Shown piece by piece: positions 1 to 6,912 of a stretch of 64,000 nucleotides of DNA. Origin of the DNA: Rhizobium sp. S152. Its GTDB lineage: Bacteria; Pseudomonadota; Alphaproteobacteria; Rhizobiales; Rhizobiaceae. The stretch is from NCBI RefSeq assembly GCF_030380735.1, contig NZ_JAUDRZ010000005.1, forward strand, positions 1 to 64,000, read 5' to 3'. Both the position numbers and the translations under genes were made by a program. Every line of letters begins with the position of its first letter. The stretch's first letter is position 1. Under the pieces are notes generated by a model, which saw only the letters and a list, made by a program, of their open reading frames with translations, was not told the origin of the DNA and ran no database searches.

Positions 1-710
1 CCCACCACATCGCCACCCTGCTCGGCAAGCCGGCCGGCTCGATGGTCGGTGAGCTGCTGCGCGGCTCCTCGCAGCCGATCTTCCGCGGCGGCATCAAATC
101 AGGCGTTCCCGCCGACCTGATCCGCAACCGCCCCGACATCCGCGTCGCCGAGCGCAATCTCGCCGCCGCCACCGCCGATATCGGCGTCGCCATCAGCCAG
201 CTCTATCCGACGATCACGCTGTCGGGCTCGATCTCGCCGTCCCTGACCAACCGGGCCGGCCTGAGCAGCAGCAGCATGGCCAGCTGGTCCTTCGGCCCGA
301 CGCTGACCCTGCCGATCTTCGACGGCGGCCGCCTGCGCGCCAATGTCGACATCTCCAAGTCGACCGCCAAGACCCAGTACCTCGCCTGGAAGCAGACGGT
401 TCTGGAAGCGGTCGAGGAAGTCGAAAACGCGCTCTCGGCCGTTCGCCGCGACGCCCAGACGGTTGCAGCCCTGCGCGCCCAGGTGAAGACCACCCAGGAA
501 ACGCTGGAACTGTCGACCGCCAGCTACAAGGACGGCGCCTCCTCGCTGCTCGACGTTCTCGACGCCCAGCGCCAGGTCTCGCTCGCCCAGGCAAGCCTGG
601 CAGCCGCCGTCCAGCAGATGGCCAGGGACTACGTCTCCCTCAACGTCGCCATCGGCGGCGGATATACCCCGGACGGCAAGCCCACCGTTGCGCCGCCGAA
701 GGCGAGCTGA
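1..710 (+). CDS. NodT-family outer-membrane efflux lipoprotein, C-terminal part
   Basis: This is the 3' end of a TolC/NodT-type outer-membrane channel of a tripartite drug efflux pump; the reading frame (codons from base 3) is open to the left edge, so the start and lipobox lie outside the window. Visible are the family's second repeat half, including RNRPDIRVAERNLAAATADIG, the SWSFGPTLTLPIFDGG segment, a long helical stretch, and the SLLDVLDAQRQ segment. The C-terminus is a typical short tail ending in a TGA codon. The pump's periplasmic and inner-membrane genes are probably upstream and outside the window. The family call is secure. The substrate cannot be told. Confidence 0.9.
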   Translation, partial: HHIATLLGKPAGSMVGELLRGSSQPIFRGGIKSGVPADLIRNRPDIRVAERNLAAATADIGVAISQLYPTITLSGSISPSLTNRAGLSSSSMASWSFGPTLTLPIFDGGRLRANVDISKSTAKTQYLAWKQTVLEAVEEVENALSAVRRDAQTVAALRAQVKTTQETLELSTASYKDGASSLLDVLDAQRQVSLAQASLAAAVQQMARDYVSLNVAIGGGYTPDGKPTVAPPKAS

Positions 711-1068
711 GGAAGACGCGCGCCACGCCGCGCTTCTTGCCGGATCGCGCTCGCAGGCACTCTCGCTTGTCGCGGACATGCGATCGACGGTCGTGACCAT
801 GGCTAGAGGCCAACCAAGCGTGATCACAAAATCGTGAGTTGCATTATCACCGCGAAATAAACGGCGCGCGTCATTGAGCGATTATTAATGTAGATGTGCC
901 GAAATGAAGCGGCTGGAAGTACGAAAACAGTGCATGCGCGAGCGCCGCATTTCCTTTTGATCCAACCCGGCGATCGCGACCCCCAGCCAGCTCCACGCTT
1001 AACCTTACCGGATAACCAATCCATTCGCATTCGCTTGAAAATGTTGGGGATTATGGCACTCTGATGCC
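711..1068. other. Intergenic region, 358 bp
   Basis: No convincing gene is seen. An open frame on the minus strand (824-1087) has no recognisable protein features or ribosome binding site. The right end carries a perfect 6-6-6 inverted repeat (ATGGCA at 1053-1058, TGCCAT at 1065-1070) that runs into the start codon of the next gene. Confidence 0.5.
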
Positions 1069-1293
1069 ATGACAAACATTCGTTCACCCAGATATAATGC
1101 CGAGGACACAGCTCGTACGCGGGAATGCGAAAACGTCTGCTCCACGGCGATTACCGATGTTGTCCGTCGCGCTGTCGCGGCGGGATGGCGCGAAGAGGAA
1201 ATCGCGCTGCATTTGGCGGATGCCGCCGAGAATTATGTCATGTATCTCGCGACCAAGGCCGAGCGCAGGTTGATGGCCGCCAACAACAACTGA
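1069..1293 (+). CDS. Small protein of unknown function, 74 aa
   Basis: I do not recognise a family. The product is a small, soluble, mostly helical protein with a charged middle (residues about 30-60, containing WREEEIALHLADAAENY and TKAERRL) and no signal peptide or membrane segment. It resembles the short conserved proteins of unknown function common in Rhizobiaceae. No strong Shine-Dalgarno sequence precedes the ATG. The start codon lies at the edge of a perfect inverted repeat (1053-1070), which could mask it in the mRNA. It stands alone between an efflux gene and a leftward SMR gene. The coding call rests on composition and length only. Confidence 0.55.
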   Translation: MTNIRSPRYNAEDTARTRECENVCSTAITDVVRRAVAAGWREEEIALHLADAAENYVMYLATKAERRLMAANNN

Positions 1294-1465
1294 AGCGCCG
1301 ACCGCGCGCCGGCATCCGGCCACGCGCGGACCGAGGGGAATGCATGCAGGGCCGCAGAACGATCCGGCAGGCTTGCACCGACTGAACTGTGACGCCCCCC
1401 GCACCTTTCGCGGGCGACCAGGCACCGATGGCGCCGCATGAACGCACCAGCCACGCTCTCGTGGC

Positions 1466-1822
1466 TCAGTGCGACACCGATTTCGAAAACAGATTGACGA
1501 CGAGCACGCCGGCGATGATCAGCGCGAGCCCGAGGACGGCCGGCAAATCCAGCCGCTGCTTGAAATAGACGAGCCCGACCAGCGAGATCAGCACGATACC
1601 GAGCGCGCTCCAGATCGCATAGGCGATGCCAACGGGGATCACCCTCAGCGTGATCGACAGGCAGTAGAAGGCCGCCGCATAGCAGACGACGAGCACCAGC
1701 GCCGGGCCGAGACGGGTGAACTGTTGCGACAATTGCAGCGCCGTCGTGCCGATGACCTCGAGCACGATCGCGACGAAAAGCAGCGCATAGACCGCAACGG
1801 GCGCCATGGGCAAAATCCTCAA
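1466..1822 (-). CDS. SMR-family multidrug efflux protein (EmrE-like)
   Basis: Small multidrug resistance proteins work as inner-membrane dimers that exchange protons for cationic drugs. The 118-residue product has four hydrophobic helices. The helix 1 motif LEVIGTT holds the essential glutamate that corresponds to Glu14 of EmrE, and the later segments GIAYAIWSALGIVLIS and QRLDLPA closely follow EmrE rather than the SugE branch. The start codon overlaps the stop of the upstream tetR gene (ATGA), so the two are probably translationally coupled; an internal ATG at 1807 is the alternative start. Expression is likely controlled by the neighbouring TetR protein. Confidence 0.92.
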   Translation of the reverse strand: MRILPMAPVAVYALLFVAIVLEVIGTTALQLSQQFTRLGPALVLVVCYAAAFYCLSITLRVIPVGIAYAIWSALGIVLISLVGLVYFKQRLDLPAVLGLALIIAGVLVVNLFSKSVSH

Positions 1823-2388
1823 CGTTCCCTGTTGGTCATATCGATGAGCCGCGCGATGAGCGCCGCGCGATCCTCCGTGCCGATCTCATGGCTGCCGAGC
1901 ATGTCGGCGAGCCACAGGCCATCGACGGCGAAGCGCACGATCTGCAGATCGATCGACGAATCCGTGCCGACATACTCTTCGGCCCGCGCCTGCACCCATT
2001 GGCGCCAGCGATCCCGAAGCCGCGGCTCGGCGAGAAGCGCGATCGTCACCTGCGCCCAGTGCGCGGCCTCAGCTGGACTATCCCTCAGATCCGAGACCGC
2101 CCTCAGATAGGCGCGGCTGAACCGACCGTAGGAAACAGGATCCTCGCGCATCCGCTCTTCCATATCCGCATCGAAGCGGTCGAGCAGGCTCTCGAACAGC
2201 GCATCGATCAGCGCGTTCTTGGTCGGGAAATGATGCAGCAAGCCGCCCTTGCTGATGCCGGAGGCGCCGGAGACAGCGTCCAGCGTCACGTATCCCATCC
2301 CCTGCTCCATTGTCAGCCGCGCGGCGACATCAAGCAACTGCTGGCGAACGAGAGCGGGCTGTTTGCGGCGGTGATGAGCTGTAGACAT
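1819..2388 (-). CDS. TetR/AcrR-family repressor of the SMR pump
   Basis: A transcriptional repressor with an N-terminal TetR helix-turn-helix (about residues 10-60, including TLDAVSGASGISKGGLLHHF) and a helical ligand-binding domain related to the C-terminal TetR_C group. The open frame extends 30 codons further upstream, but I place the start at the ATG at 2388 (MSTAHHRRKQ) because this gives the normal spacing to the helix-turn-helix and leaves the palindromic operator (2402-2415) outside the gene. The gene is followed directly by the SMR pump with a 4-base overlap. The likely role is drug-responsive autorepression of the pair. The inducer is unknown. Confidence 0.9.
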   Translation of the reverse strand: MSTAHHRRKQPALVRQQLLDVAARLTMEQGMGYVTLDAVSGASGISKGGLLHHFPTKNALIDALFESLLDRFDADMEERMREDPVSYGRFSRAYLRAVSDLRDSPAEAAHWAQVTIALLAEPRLRDRWRQWVQARAEEYVGTDSSIDLQIVRFAVDGLWLADMLGSHEIGTEDRAALIARLIDMTNRER

Positions 2389-2401
2389 GAGCCATAAAGA
2401 T

Positions 2402-2415
2402 ACCGTCTGGACGGT
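2402..2415. promoter_or_regulatory. Palindromic operator for the TetR/SMR pair
   Basis: A perfect inverted repeat, ACCGTC-TG-GACGGT, lies 14 bp upstream of the chosen tetR start. Short palindromes of this ACCGTC/GACGGT type are common TetR-family operators. Binding here would block transcription of both genes. The sequence symmetry is seen directly; the regulator assignment is inferred from position. Confidence 0.65.
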
Positions 2416-2535
2416 TTTGTCAAGAAGATCTGGCGGCAGTGCCTGTCGCCAAAGCGAATTGCCGCATCCATGCTGCAACGGTTGCGATCCAGGCTCGGGC
2501 GATGCAAATAAGAGCAGACGATCGAGGATTGAATT

Positions 2536-2925
2536 GTGAGTGAAGAAGTCATCACGCTATATCAGGCCGTTGGCGGGGAGCCGACCATCCGGGCGCTGTC
2601 CCGCCGCTTCTACGAGCTGATGGATACGCTGTCGGAAGCAAGCCACGTCCGCGCCGTGCATCCGCCGACGCTGGAAGGCAGTGAAGCGAAGTTCTACGAC
2701 TACCTGACAGGCTATCTCGGCGGCCCGCCGCTCTATACCGACAAGCACGGCCATCCCAGATTGAGGAGCCGGCACTTCGTCGCCGAGATCGGCCCGGTCG
2801 AGCGTGACGAATGGCTGCTCTGCTTCCGCCGGGCGCTGGAAGAAACGGTGCCCCATCCCAAGCTGCGCGCGCTGATATGGGAACCGATCGAGCGCCTCGC
2901 CTTTCACATGCAGAACAAGGAATAG
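2536..2925 (+). CDS. Group II truncated hemoglobin
   Basis: A 2-on-2 globin that binds heme and O2/NO, probably acting in NO or oxygen handling in the cytoplasm. The product is 129 aa, normal for the family. It opens with the family-typical ITLYQAVGGEPTIRALSRRFYELM, has the LGGPPLYTDKHGHPRLRSRH segment carrying the proximal histidine region, and an aromatic DEWLLCF helix. Translation starts at GTG (MSEEV). It is followed after 4 bases by a DUF423 gene, so the two are probably cotranscribed. It lies divergently from the tetR/SMR pair. Confidence 0.9.
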   Translation: MSEEVITLYQAVGGEPTIRALSRRFYELMDTLSEASHVRAVHPPTLEGSEAKFYDYLTGYLGGPPLYTDKHGHPRLRSRHFVAEIGPVERDEWLLCFRRALEETVPHPKLRALIWEPIERLAFHMQNKE

Positions 2926-2929
2926 CCGG

Positions 2930-3310
2930 ATGATACCGAATACCCGCTTCGTGCCGGCCTTCTATGTGCTGTCAGGCATTTTCGGCTTCGCCGGCGTCGC
3001 CCTCTCGGCCGCCGCCGCGCACGCCGGTGGCGATCCGCATCTTCTGGCCTCGGCCGCCGCGATGTGCCTGGCTCACGCCCCTGCCCTGCTGGCGCTTGCG
3101 ATCGGCGCAGAGAAGCTGAAGACAGCGGCGATAGCGGGCGTCCTGATCGGCCTCGGCACGATCCTCTTCGCCGGTGACCTCGTCATGCTGCGCTTCGCCG
3201 GATCCGGCTTGTTTCCGATGGCGGCGCCGACAGGCGGTTTTGCGATGATGTTCGGCTGGCTGTCGGTGGCAGTCGGCGCCTTCTTCCGCACCGGCGTCAA
3301 GGCTGGCTGA
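2930..3310 (+). CDS. DUF423 family membrane protein
   Basis: A 126-residue inner-membrane protein with four hydrophobic helices, resembling the DUF423 (YgdD) family. Family hallmarks are the N-terminal FGFAGVALSAAAAHA segment and the C-terminal AAPTGGFAMMFGWLSVAVGAF with its conserved Pro-x-Gly-Gly and Gly-Trp. The molecular function is unknown. It starts 4 bases after the globin gene, and its 3' end overlaps the convergent VOC-protein gene by 14 bases. Confidence 0.8.
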   Translation: MIPNTRFVPAFYVLSGIFGFAGVALSAAAAHAGGDPHLLASAAAMCLAHAPALLALAIGAEKLKTAAIAGVLIGLGTILFAGDLVMLRFAGSGLFPMAAPTGGFAMMFGWLSVAVGAFFRTGVKAG

Positions 3311-3668
3311 GCGGTATCCGCCCGAAGCGGAGCAGATTGCCGTGCGGATCATGGATATAGAACTCTTCCATGTTCCACGGCCGCACCTGAAGCCCGGTCA
3401 GGCTTTTCACGCCCTTCGCGTCATATTCGGCGTGCAGGGCGCCGATACCACCGCCGCGCAGGTACACTGAGGTGCGCTCGCAAAGCGAACGATCATCGGT
3501 TCGCCAGAAATGCAGTTCCATGTCGTCCCGACGCACGATCAGGTAATCCTGCGCGTGATAGACGATCTCCCTGAAACCGAGCTCGCCGCGATAGAAGGCC
3601 AGCGTCTCCTCGATATCGAGAGACGGGAGCACCGGCAGAACCTCGATGCGATCGGGATTCTCCGCCAT
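3297..3668 (-). CDS. VOC-fold protein, bleomycin-resistance/glyoxalase type
   Basis: A 123-residue vicinal-oxygen-chelate protein. The fold is shown by the paired beta-alpha-beta halves, with LDIEETLAFYRGELGF near the N-terminus and FYIHDPHGNLLRFGR at the C-terminus, and the general pattern is that of ShBle-like bleomycin resistance proteins. The actual substrate is unknown. The start at 3668 lies 2 bases after the HmuQ-like stop, so it is the last gene of the leftward DUF2325 operon. The longer open frame in this register overlaps the upstream gene and is not used. In this operon it could bind a heme breakdown product, but that is only inference. Confidence 0.8.
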   Translation of the reverse strand: MAENPDRIEVLPVLPSLDIEETLAFYRGELGFREIVYHAQDYLIVRRDDMELHFWRTDDRSLCERTSVYLRGGGIGALHAEYDAKGVKSLTGLQVRPWNMEEFYIHDPHGNLLRFGRIPLSQP

Positions 3669-3670
3669 TC

Positions 3671-3988
3671 TCAGATACCGTCCACGACGTTGAAACCTTC
3701 GAAGACCGGCGGCCCCTTGTACATGGCCTTGCGATCCCCCGCATTGCGGTGCGCCGCACGGAATTCCTCCGATTTCGTCCAGTTCAGGAAATCGGCCTCG
3801 CTCTTCCAGATCGTGTGCGAGGCAAACAGCGTGTAGCCGCCCTCGACATTCTCCTTGCCGCGGAGCATCCGGAATTCCACGAACCCAGGAACCTTGGAGA
3901 GACTGGAATCGCGGTTGCGCCACACATCCTCGAAGTCCGCCTCAGAACCGGTCACCACCTGAAAGCGGTTCATCGCAATGAAGGTCAT
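3671..3988 (-). CDS. hmuQ: HmuQ/IsdG-type heme-degrading monooxygenase
   Basis: An ABM-fold enzyme of 105 aa that would open cytoplasmic heme and release iron. The IsdG catalytic triad is visible as Asn7 (FIAMN), Trp70 (FLNW) and His80 (RAAH), at the same spacing as in IsdG. Rhizobial and Bradyrhizobium HmuQ/HmuD proteins are of this kind. It starts at the ATG at 3988, four bases after the small upstream gene and two bases before the VOC gene, which indicates an operon. It sits beside tonB and hmuPSTUV, so it would complete uptake with heme degradation. A RirA-type box stands before the first gene of the operon. Confidence 0.85.
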   Translation of the reverse strand: MTFIAMNRFQVVTGSEADFEDVWRNRDSSLSKVPGFVEFRMLRGKENVEGGYTLFASHTIWKSEADFLNWTKSEEFRAAHRNAGDRKAMYKGPPVFEGFNVVDGI

Positions 3989-3992
3989 GGCC

Positions 3993-4262
3993 TCAAGCCT
4001 TTCGCTTACGCTCGGCCCTCGTCGACGCGAAGGCGACGACATTATTGCCGTTGGCGGCATCCGGGCCAAGCGGCTTTTCGGAAGGCTGGCCGGAAAGCCG
4101 CGCTTCCCATGCCGGGAATTCCGTGACGTTGGGATAGTGCTCGCGCCGTTCGGCATTGCGCATCATCAGGTCGTAGAGTTCGGGCACAAGTCCATCGCCA
4201 TTCTGAGCGGCGAGCTTGTGCAGGCCGATCATCATGAAGCCCTCGGGGCGTTCGTCATTCAT
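3993..4262 (-). CDS. Small protein of unknown function, 89 aa
   Basis: I do not recognise a defined domain. The product is soluble, with an N-terminal helical half (GLHKLAAQNGDGLVPELYDLMMRNAERREHY), a Pro/Trp-containing middle (NVTEFPAWEARL) and a basic tail ending RAERKRKA. Its start overlaps the DUF2325 stop by 4 bases (ATGA) and its stop is 4 bases before hmuQ. Conserved coupling between a Cys-rich DUF2325 protein and a heme monooxygenase suggests a role in iron or heme handling, but nothing in the sequence shows it directly. Confidence 0.7.
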   Translation of the reverse strand: MNDERPEGFMMIGLHKLAAQNGDGLVPELYDLMMRNAERREHYPNVTEFPAWEARLSGQPSEKPLGPDAANGNNVVAFASTRAERKRKA

Positions 4263-4666
4263 CTGGAAGCGTCTCGTTCATTCATCGTGGTGAGCGCGCG
4301 CTCGAGGCTGGACTTGCTGCCGTTGCGCAGCGGAATGAAGGTCTTGCCGAACTTCTTGCAGCCGGTCTTAACGCGCAGACACGCATCGTGGCTAATACAG
4401 TCGATGGGGCAGAATACGCAGTCGACCGACGGAAGCACGGTGTCGATGCGCGAAACCGCCTCGCGCAGCCCGCCATCGTGGTGGATCAGCTCGGCGCCGA
4501 AACTGCTTGCGATCTGCCTCAGATGCGCCACCTGGCAGTCACGCCCGCCGACATAGAGGAAGCTGCGACCATCGAGCTTGGAGCGCCCGGTCTCCTCCTG
4601 AACCGCGCGTGCATCCACGTTAACGCGGATCTCCCGGTTCGTCCCCTTCTTCCCCTTACGCGCCAT
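4259..4666 (-). CDS. DUF2325 domain protein
   Basis: A 135-residue protein with a very basic N-terminus (ARKGKKGTNREIRV) and a DUF2325 domain covering about residues 35-130. The domain's start FLYVGGRDCQVAHLRQIA and the HHDGGLREAV segment are typical. It contains a cluster of five cysteines (CVFCPIDCISHDAC and TGCKK), which may bind a metal or be redox-active. It is the first gene of the leftward operon with the 89-aa protein, hmuQ and the VOC gene. Its upstream region is AT-rich and holds a TGA-N9-TCA box. The function is unknown. Confidence 0.82.
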   Translation of the reverse strand: MARKGKKGTNREIRVNVDARAVQEETGRSKLDGRSFLYVGGRDCQVAHLRQIASSFGAELIHHDGGLREAVSRIDTVLPSVDCVFCPIDCISHDACLRVKTGCKKFGKTFIPLRNGSKSSLERALTTMNERDASR

Positions 4667-4756
4667 TTACCACCCGTTCGCTCATTGATCGGCACACGAT
4701 TCCCGTGTGTATGAGCGGACCTTAGTAAACTTGATTTTTATAGTAAAGTATAAAGT

Positions 4757-4771
4757 TGATTTTTTTTATCA
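4757..4771. promoter_or_regulatory. Iron-responsive (RirA-type) box before the DUF2325-hmuQ operon
   Basis: The sequence TGA-N9-TCA, with an A/T-only spacer, lies in the AT-rich stretch (about 4720-4780) between the tonB stop and the DUF2325 start, roughly 90 bases upstream of that start. TGA-N9-TCA is the described IRO motif bound by RirA in rhizobia and Agrobacterium. The exact match is visible. Because the spacer is mostly T, chance cannot be excluded. Confidence 0.5.
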
Positions 4772-4778
4772 TATTTTC

Positions 4779-6083
4779 TCATCGGCCGCTCGTCAGCTGC
4801 ACTTCCTGACTGAACGGCCACGTCGGCTTCCCCCATTCCGCAGGCAACGGAGGGAACGGCGCCGCGCGGCGTATGCTATCCAGTGCAGCCTGGTCGAGTT
4901 CCGGAATGCCGGAACTGCGGGCCACACTCAATCCGCTAAGGGCACCGGACGAACTGATCGTCAGCCTGATGCGGACCGTCATTGCCACGCCCATGCGCTT
5001 GAACTTGGTTGGAACCCGCATCGAACGCCTGAGCTTGGCCTCCAACTTGCCTTGATAGTTGGCGACGGCGGCACTTCCCGAACCGCCGACACTTCCAGCG
5101 CTGCGGGAATCATGGTCGGATTGCGCGGTCTCGCTGCCATCGGCGGTGCCCCGCTTGCTGTCCTGCTTGTTGTCACCCTTCGATCCAGCCGCCTGCGTCG
5201 TCTTCTTCGGCGGCGTCTTCTTCTCCACGGGCTTCGGCTTCTTGACCGGCGTCTCGGCCTTCGGCTTCGGCGTGGGAGTTGGCGTCGCATCCGGCTCGGG
5301 CGCGACCTCCGCGGTCTCGGTCGGCTGCACCGGCGTCACTTCCTCCGGTGTCGCCTGCGCGACCGGCGGCGTTTCCGGCGGAACTTCTTCCGGCACCTGC
5401 GTCGCCATCGGCTGCACCACGGACGTCTCCGCCGGCGTTTGCGATGTCAGAACCTCTGGCTCCTGGGCCGTTGCGTTCTCGGGTGAAACGCGCGTGACCT
5501 GCTGCGTCGGCGCGACAGCCTGCGGCTCGGCCGGTTGGGCCTGCTCAGGCGTGACTTCCGTCGGCTGCACGGTTTCGGGTTGAACGCTTTCCGCGACCAC
5601 CTGATCGGGCTGCGGATCCTCGACATCCTCGCCGGAGGACTGCTGGTCCACATCGGAATCGCCAAGAATGATCACGCTCACCGTCTCGCCCGCTTCCTCG
5701 ACAGGCTCCGTCGGCGTGACGACGATACCGATCAACAACGCGGCGACGAGTGCGACGTGAAAGATCAGCGAACTGGCACAGGCGGCGGTGACCACCCACT
5801 TGCGCTTGCCCTTTGTCGCGGCTTCCTTCTCCACAGCCGCATCCATGCTGGGAGCGGCCACATGGCCGCTGCTGGCGCTTCTGGGATCTTGCGGGAAAGA
5901 TTCGATATGCGCGAACCGCGCATAGTGGATGACGGCTTCGGCGGCCGGCTGGCGAGGACAATTGCGCAGGTCCGACATTTCATGTCCCGGATGCATTCCG
6001 GGGTTGTTGTCGTTCGTCCCGGCATCAGCGACCGGCTCCTCAATGAGAACATGTCTCAATCTGGACTTTGCTGAAACTGCCAT
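4779..6083 (-). CDS. tonB: TonB energy transducer
   Basis: Transmits proton-motive energy from ExbB/ExbD to outer-membrane receptors, here presumably the hemin receptor. The 434-residue product has a long cytoplasmic N-terminus, one membrane anchor at about residues 95-118, a long Pro/Glu/Thr/Val-rich periplasmic spacer (about 120-290), a Lys/Pro-rich stretch, and a C-terminal TonB domain (about 350-430) with MTVRIRLTISSSGAL and AAPFPPLP. I chose the ATG at 6083 because a GAGG lies 9 bases upstream; an in-frame ATG at 6089 is too close to it. No exbB or exbD is in the window. The divergence from hmuPSTUV is the known rhizobial arrangement. Confidence 0.92.
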   Translation of the reverse strand: MAVSAKSRLRHVLIEEPVADAGTNDNNPGMHPGHEMSDLRNCPRQPAAEAVIHYARFAHIESFPQDPRSASSGHVAAPSMDAAVEKEAATKGKRKWVVTAACASSLIFHVALVAALLIGIVVTPTEPVEEAGETVSVIILGDSDVDQQSSGEDVEDPQPDQVVAESVQPETVQPTEVTPEQAQPAEPQAVAPTQQVTRVSPENATAQEPEVLTSQTPAETSVVQPMATQVPEEVPPETPPVAQATPEEVTPVQPTETAEVAPEPDATPTPTPKPKAETPVKKPKPVEKKTPPKKTTQAAGSKGDNKQDSKRGTADGSETAQSDHDSRSAGSVGGSGSAAVANYQGKLEAKLRRSMRVPTKFKRMGVAMTVRIRLTISSSGALSGLSVARSSGIPELDQAALDSIRRAAPFPPLPAEWGKPTWPFSQEVQLTSGR

Positions 6084-6116
6084 ATGCATATGCCTCGGTC
6101 AGTTGAACCTGAAACC

Positions 6117-6135
6117 GCCGGACGTCATGTCCGGC
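6117..6135. terminator. Hairpin between the exported-protein gene and tonB
   Basis: A perfect inverted repeat GCCGGAC-5 nt-GTCCGGC lies between the stop of the exported-protein gene (6143) and the tonB start. No U-rich run follows, so it may act as an attenuator or an mRNA-end stabiliser rather than a full terminator. Confidence 0.5.
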
Positions 6136-6142
6136 GAGCCAC

Positions 6143-6577
6143 TCAACCCTCGAAAGGAACGGAAACCTGCGAACGGGTCACGAGACCCTTCATGCACTCA
6201 CCGGCCGCCAGACCATCACAGACGGGTGTGTCGTTGATCAGGATGCGGGTCACGGTCTCGCACTTCACGTTCGGCATATCGAACTGCCGCACGCGCTTCT
6301 TGCCCTGCGGCAGGTCGCGGAAGTCGAGAACGGTCACGCGATCGACAGCGTTCTTGTCGTTGAAGAAGGCGAGCTCGAAAGAAATCTTGTTGATCGGCGC
6401 CGCCAGGTTGTTCAGCGCCACGAAGGTCATCATGCAGCCCTTCTGCGAAGGCGCCAGAGCGTTCAGTTCGACCTCGAGACCGGCCTTCTGCGCGGCCTCC
6501 TGTGCATGGGCCTGCGACACCGCCGATACCGCCAAAAGCAAGCCCGCTACGAGCCTTGTTGCACCGCTCATCGCCAT
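6143..6577 (-). CDS. Exported protein of unknown function upstream of tonB
   Basis: A 144-residue periplasmic protein with a clear Sec signal peptide (residues 1-25, cleavage after AQAHA/SQAHAQ). The mature part is beta-rich and carries paired cysteines (GCMMTF, VKCET, VCDGL, GECMKG) likely to form disulfides. A GGAG lies 8 bases before the chosen ATG. It is transcribed leftward ahead of tonB, facing hmuP across a 142-bp region with an iron-type box, and so probably belongs to the iron regulon. I do not recognise a characterised family. Confidence 0.78.
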   Translation of the reverse strand: MAMSGATRLVAGLLLAVSAVSQAHAQEAAQKAGLEVELNALAPSQKGCMMTFVALNNLAAPINKISFELAFFNDKNAVDRVTVLDFRDLPQGKKRVRQFDMPNVKCETVTRILINDTPVCDGLAAGECMKGLVTRSQVSVPFEG

Positions 6578-6643
6578 TCCACATTCTCCAGCATTTGCTC
6601 AAATATGACTTTTTCAGTCCGCTATTGCGTCTTTAAAAAATGA

Positions 6644-6658
6644 TGACTATGAGAGTCA
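6644..6658. promoter_or_regulatory. Iron-responsive (RirA-type) box in the tonB/hmuP divergent promoter
   Basis: An exact TGA-N9-TCA with a mixed-base spacer, midway in the 142-bp region between the leftward exported-protein/tonB genes and rightward hmuP. This is the described RirA IRO motif, and RirA control of hmu and tonB genes is established in rhizobia. The same region holds an inverted repeat TTTGCTCA (6594-6601) / TGAGCAAA (6668-6675) and a small hairpin GCACGC-CGC-GCGTGC (6679-6693) in the hmuP leader. Confidence 0.65.
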
Positions 6659-6719
6659 ACATAATTATGAGCAAAACCGCACGCCGCGCGTGCAGTTCTA
6701 GCGGAACTAACCGACTGAA

Positions 6720-6902
6720 ATGATGGTTGATAAACCAGACGCATCAAAGCATGTGGCGCTTCAGCGTGCTCCCGTTGCGGAAGTACGCACAATGGAAAGC
6801 GCCGATATTTTTCGCGGGGCAAGCGAGATCATGATCCATCACGATGGTGTGATCTATCGCATGAAGATCACCCGGCAGGGCAAACTCATTCTCAATAAGT
6901 AG
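6720..6902 (+). CDS. hmuP: Hemin uptake protein HmuP
   Basis: A 60-residue protein of the HmuP family, known in Sinorhizobium and Bradyrhizobium as a coactivator for hemin receptor expression. The family-defining C-terminal half is present (IFRGASEIMIHHDGVIYRM followed by KITRQGKLILNK). Two adjacent ATG codons (6720, 6723) could serve as the start; no strong ribosome binding site is visible. It is the first gene of hmuPSTUV, 10 bases ahead of hmuS. Confidence 0.93.
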   Translation: MMVDKPDASKHVALQRAPVAEVRTMESADIFRGASEIMIHHDGVIYRMKITRQGKLILNK

Positions 6903-6912
6903 GGGCATTGTA

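Noticed and set aside
3669..4156. Longer 161-codon version of the HmuQ-like gene
   Set aside because: The extra N-terminus overlaps the upstream 89-codon gene in another frame and is low-complexity. The start at 3988 puts the catalytic Asn at position 7, as in IsdG.
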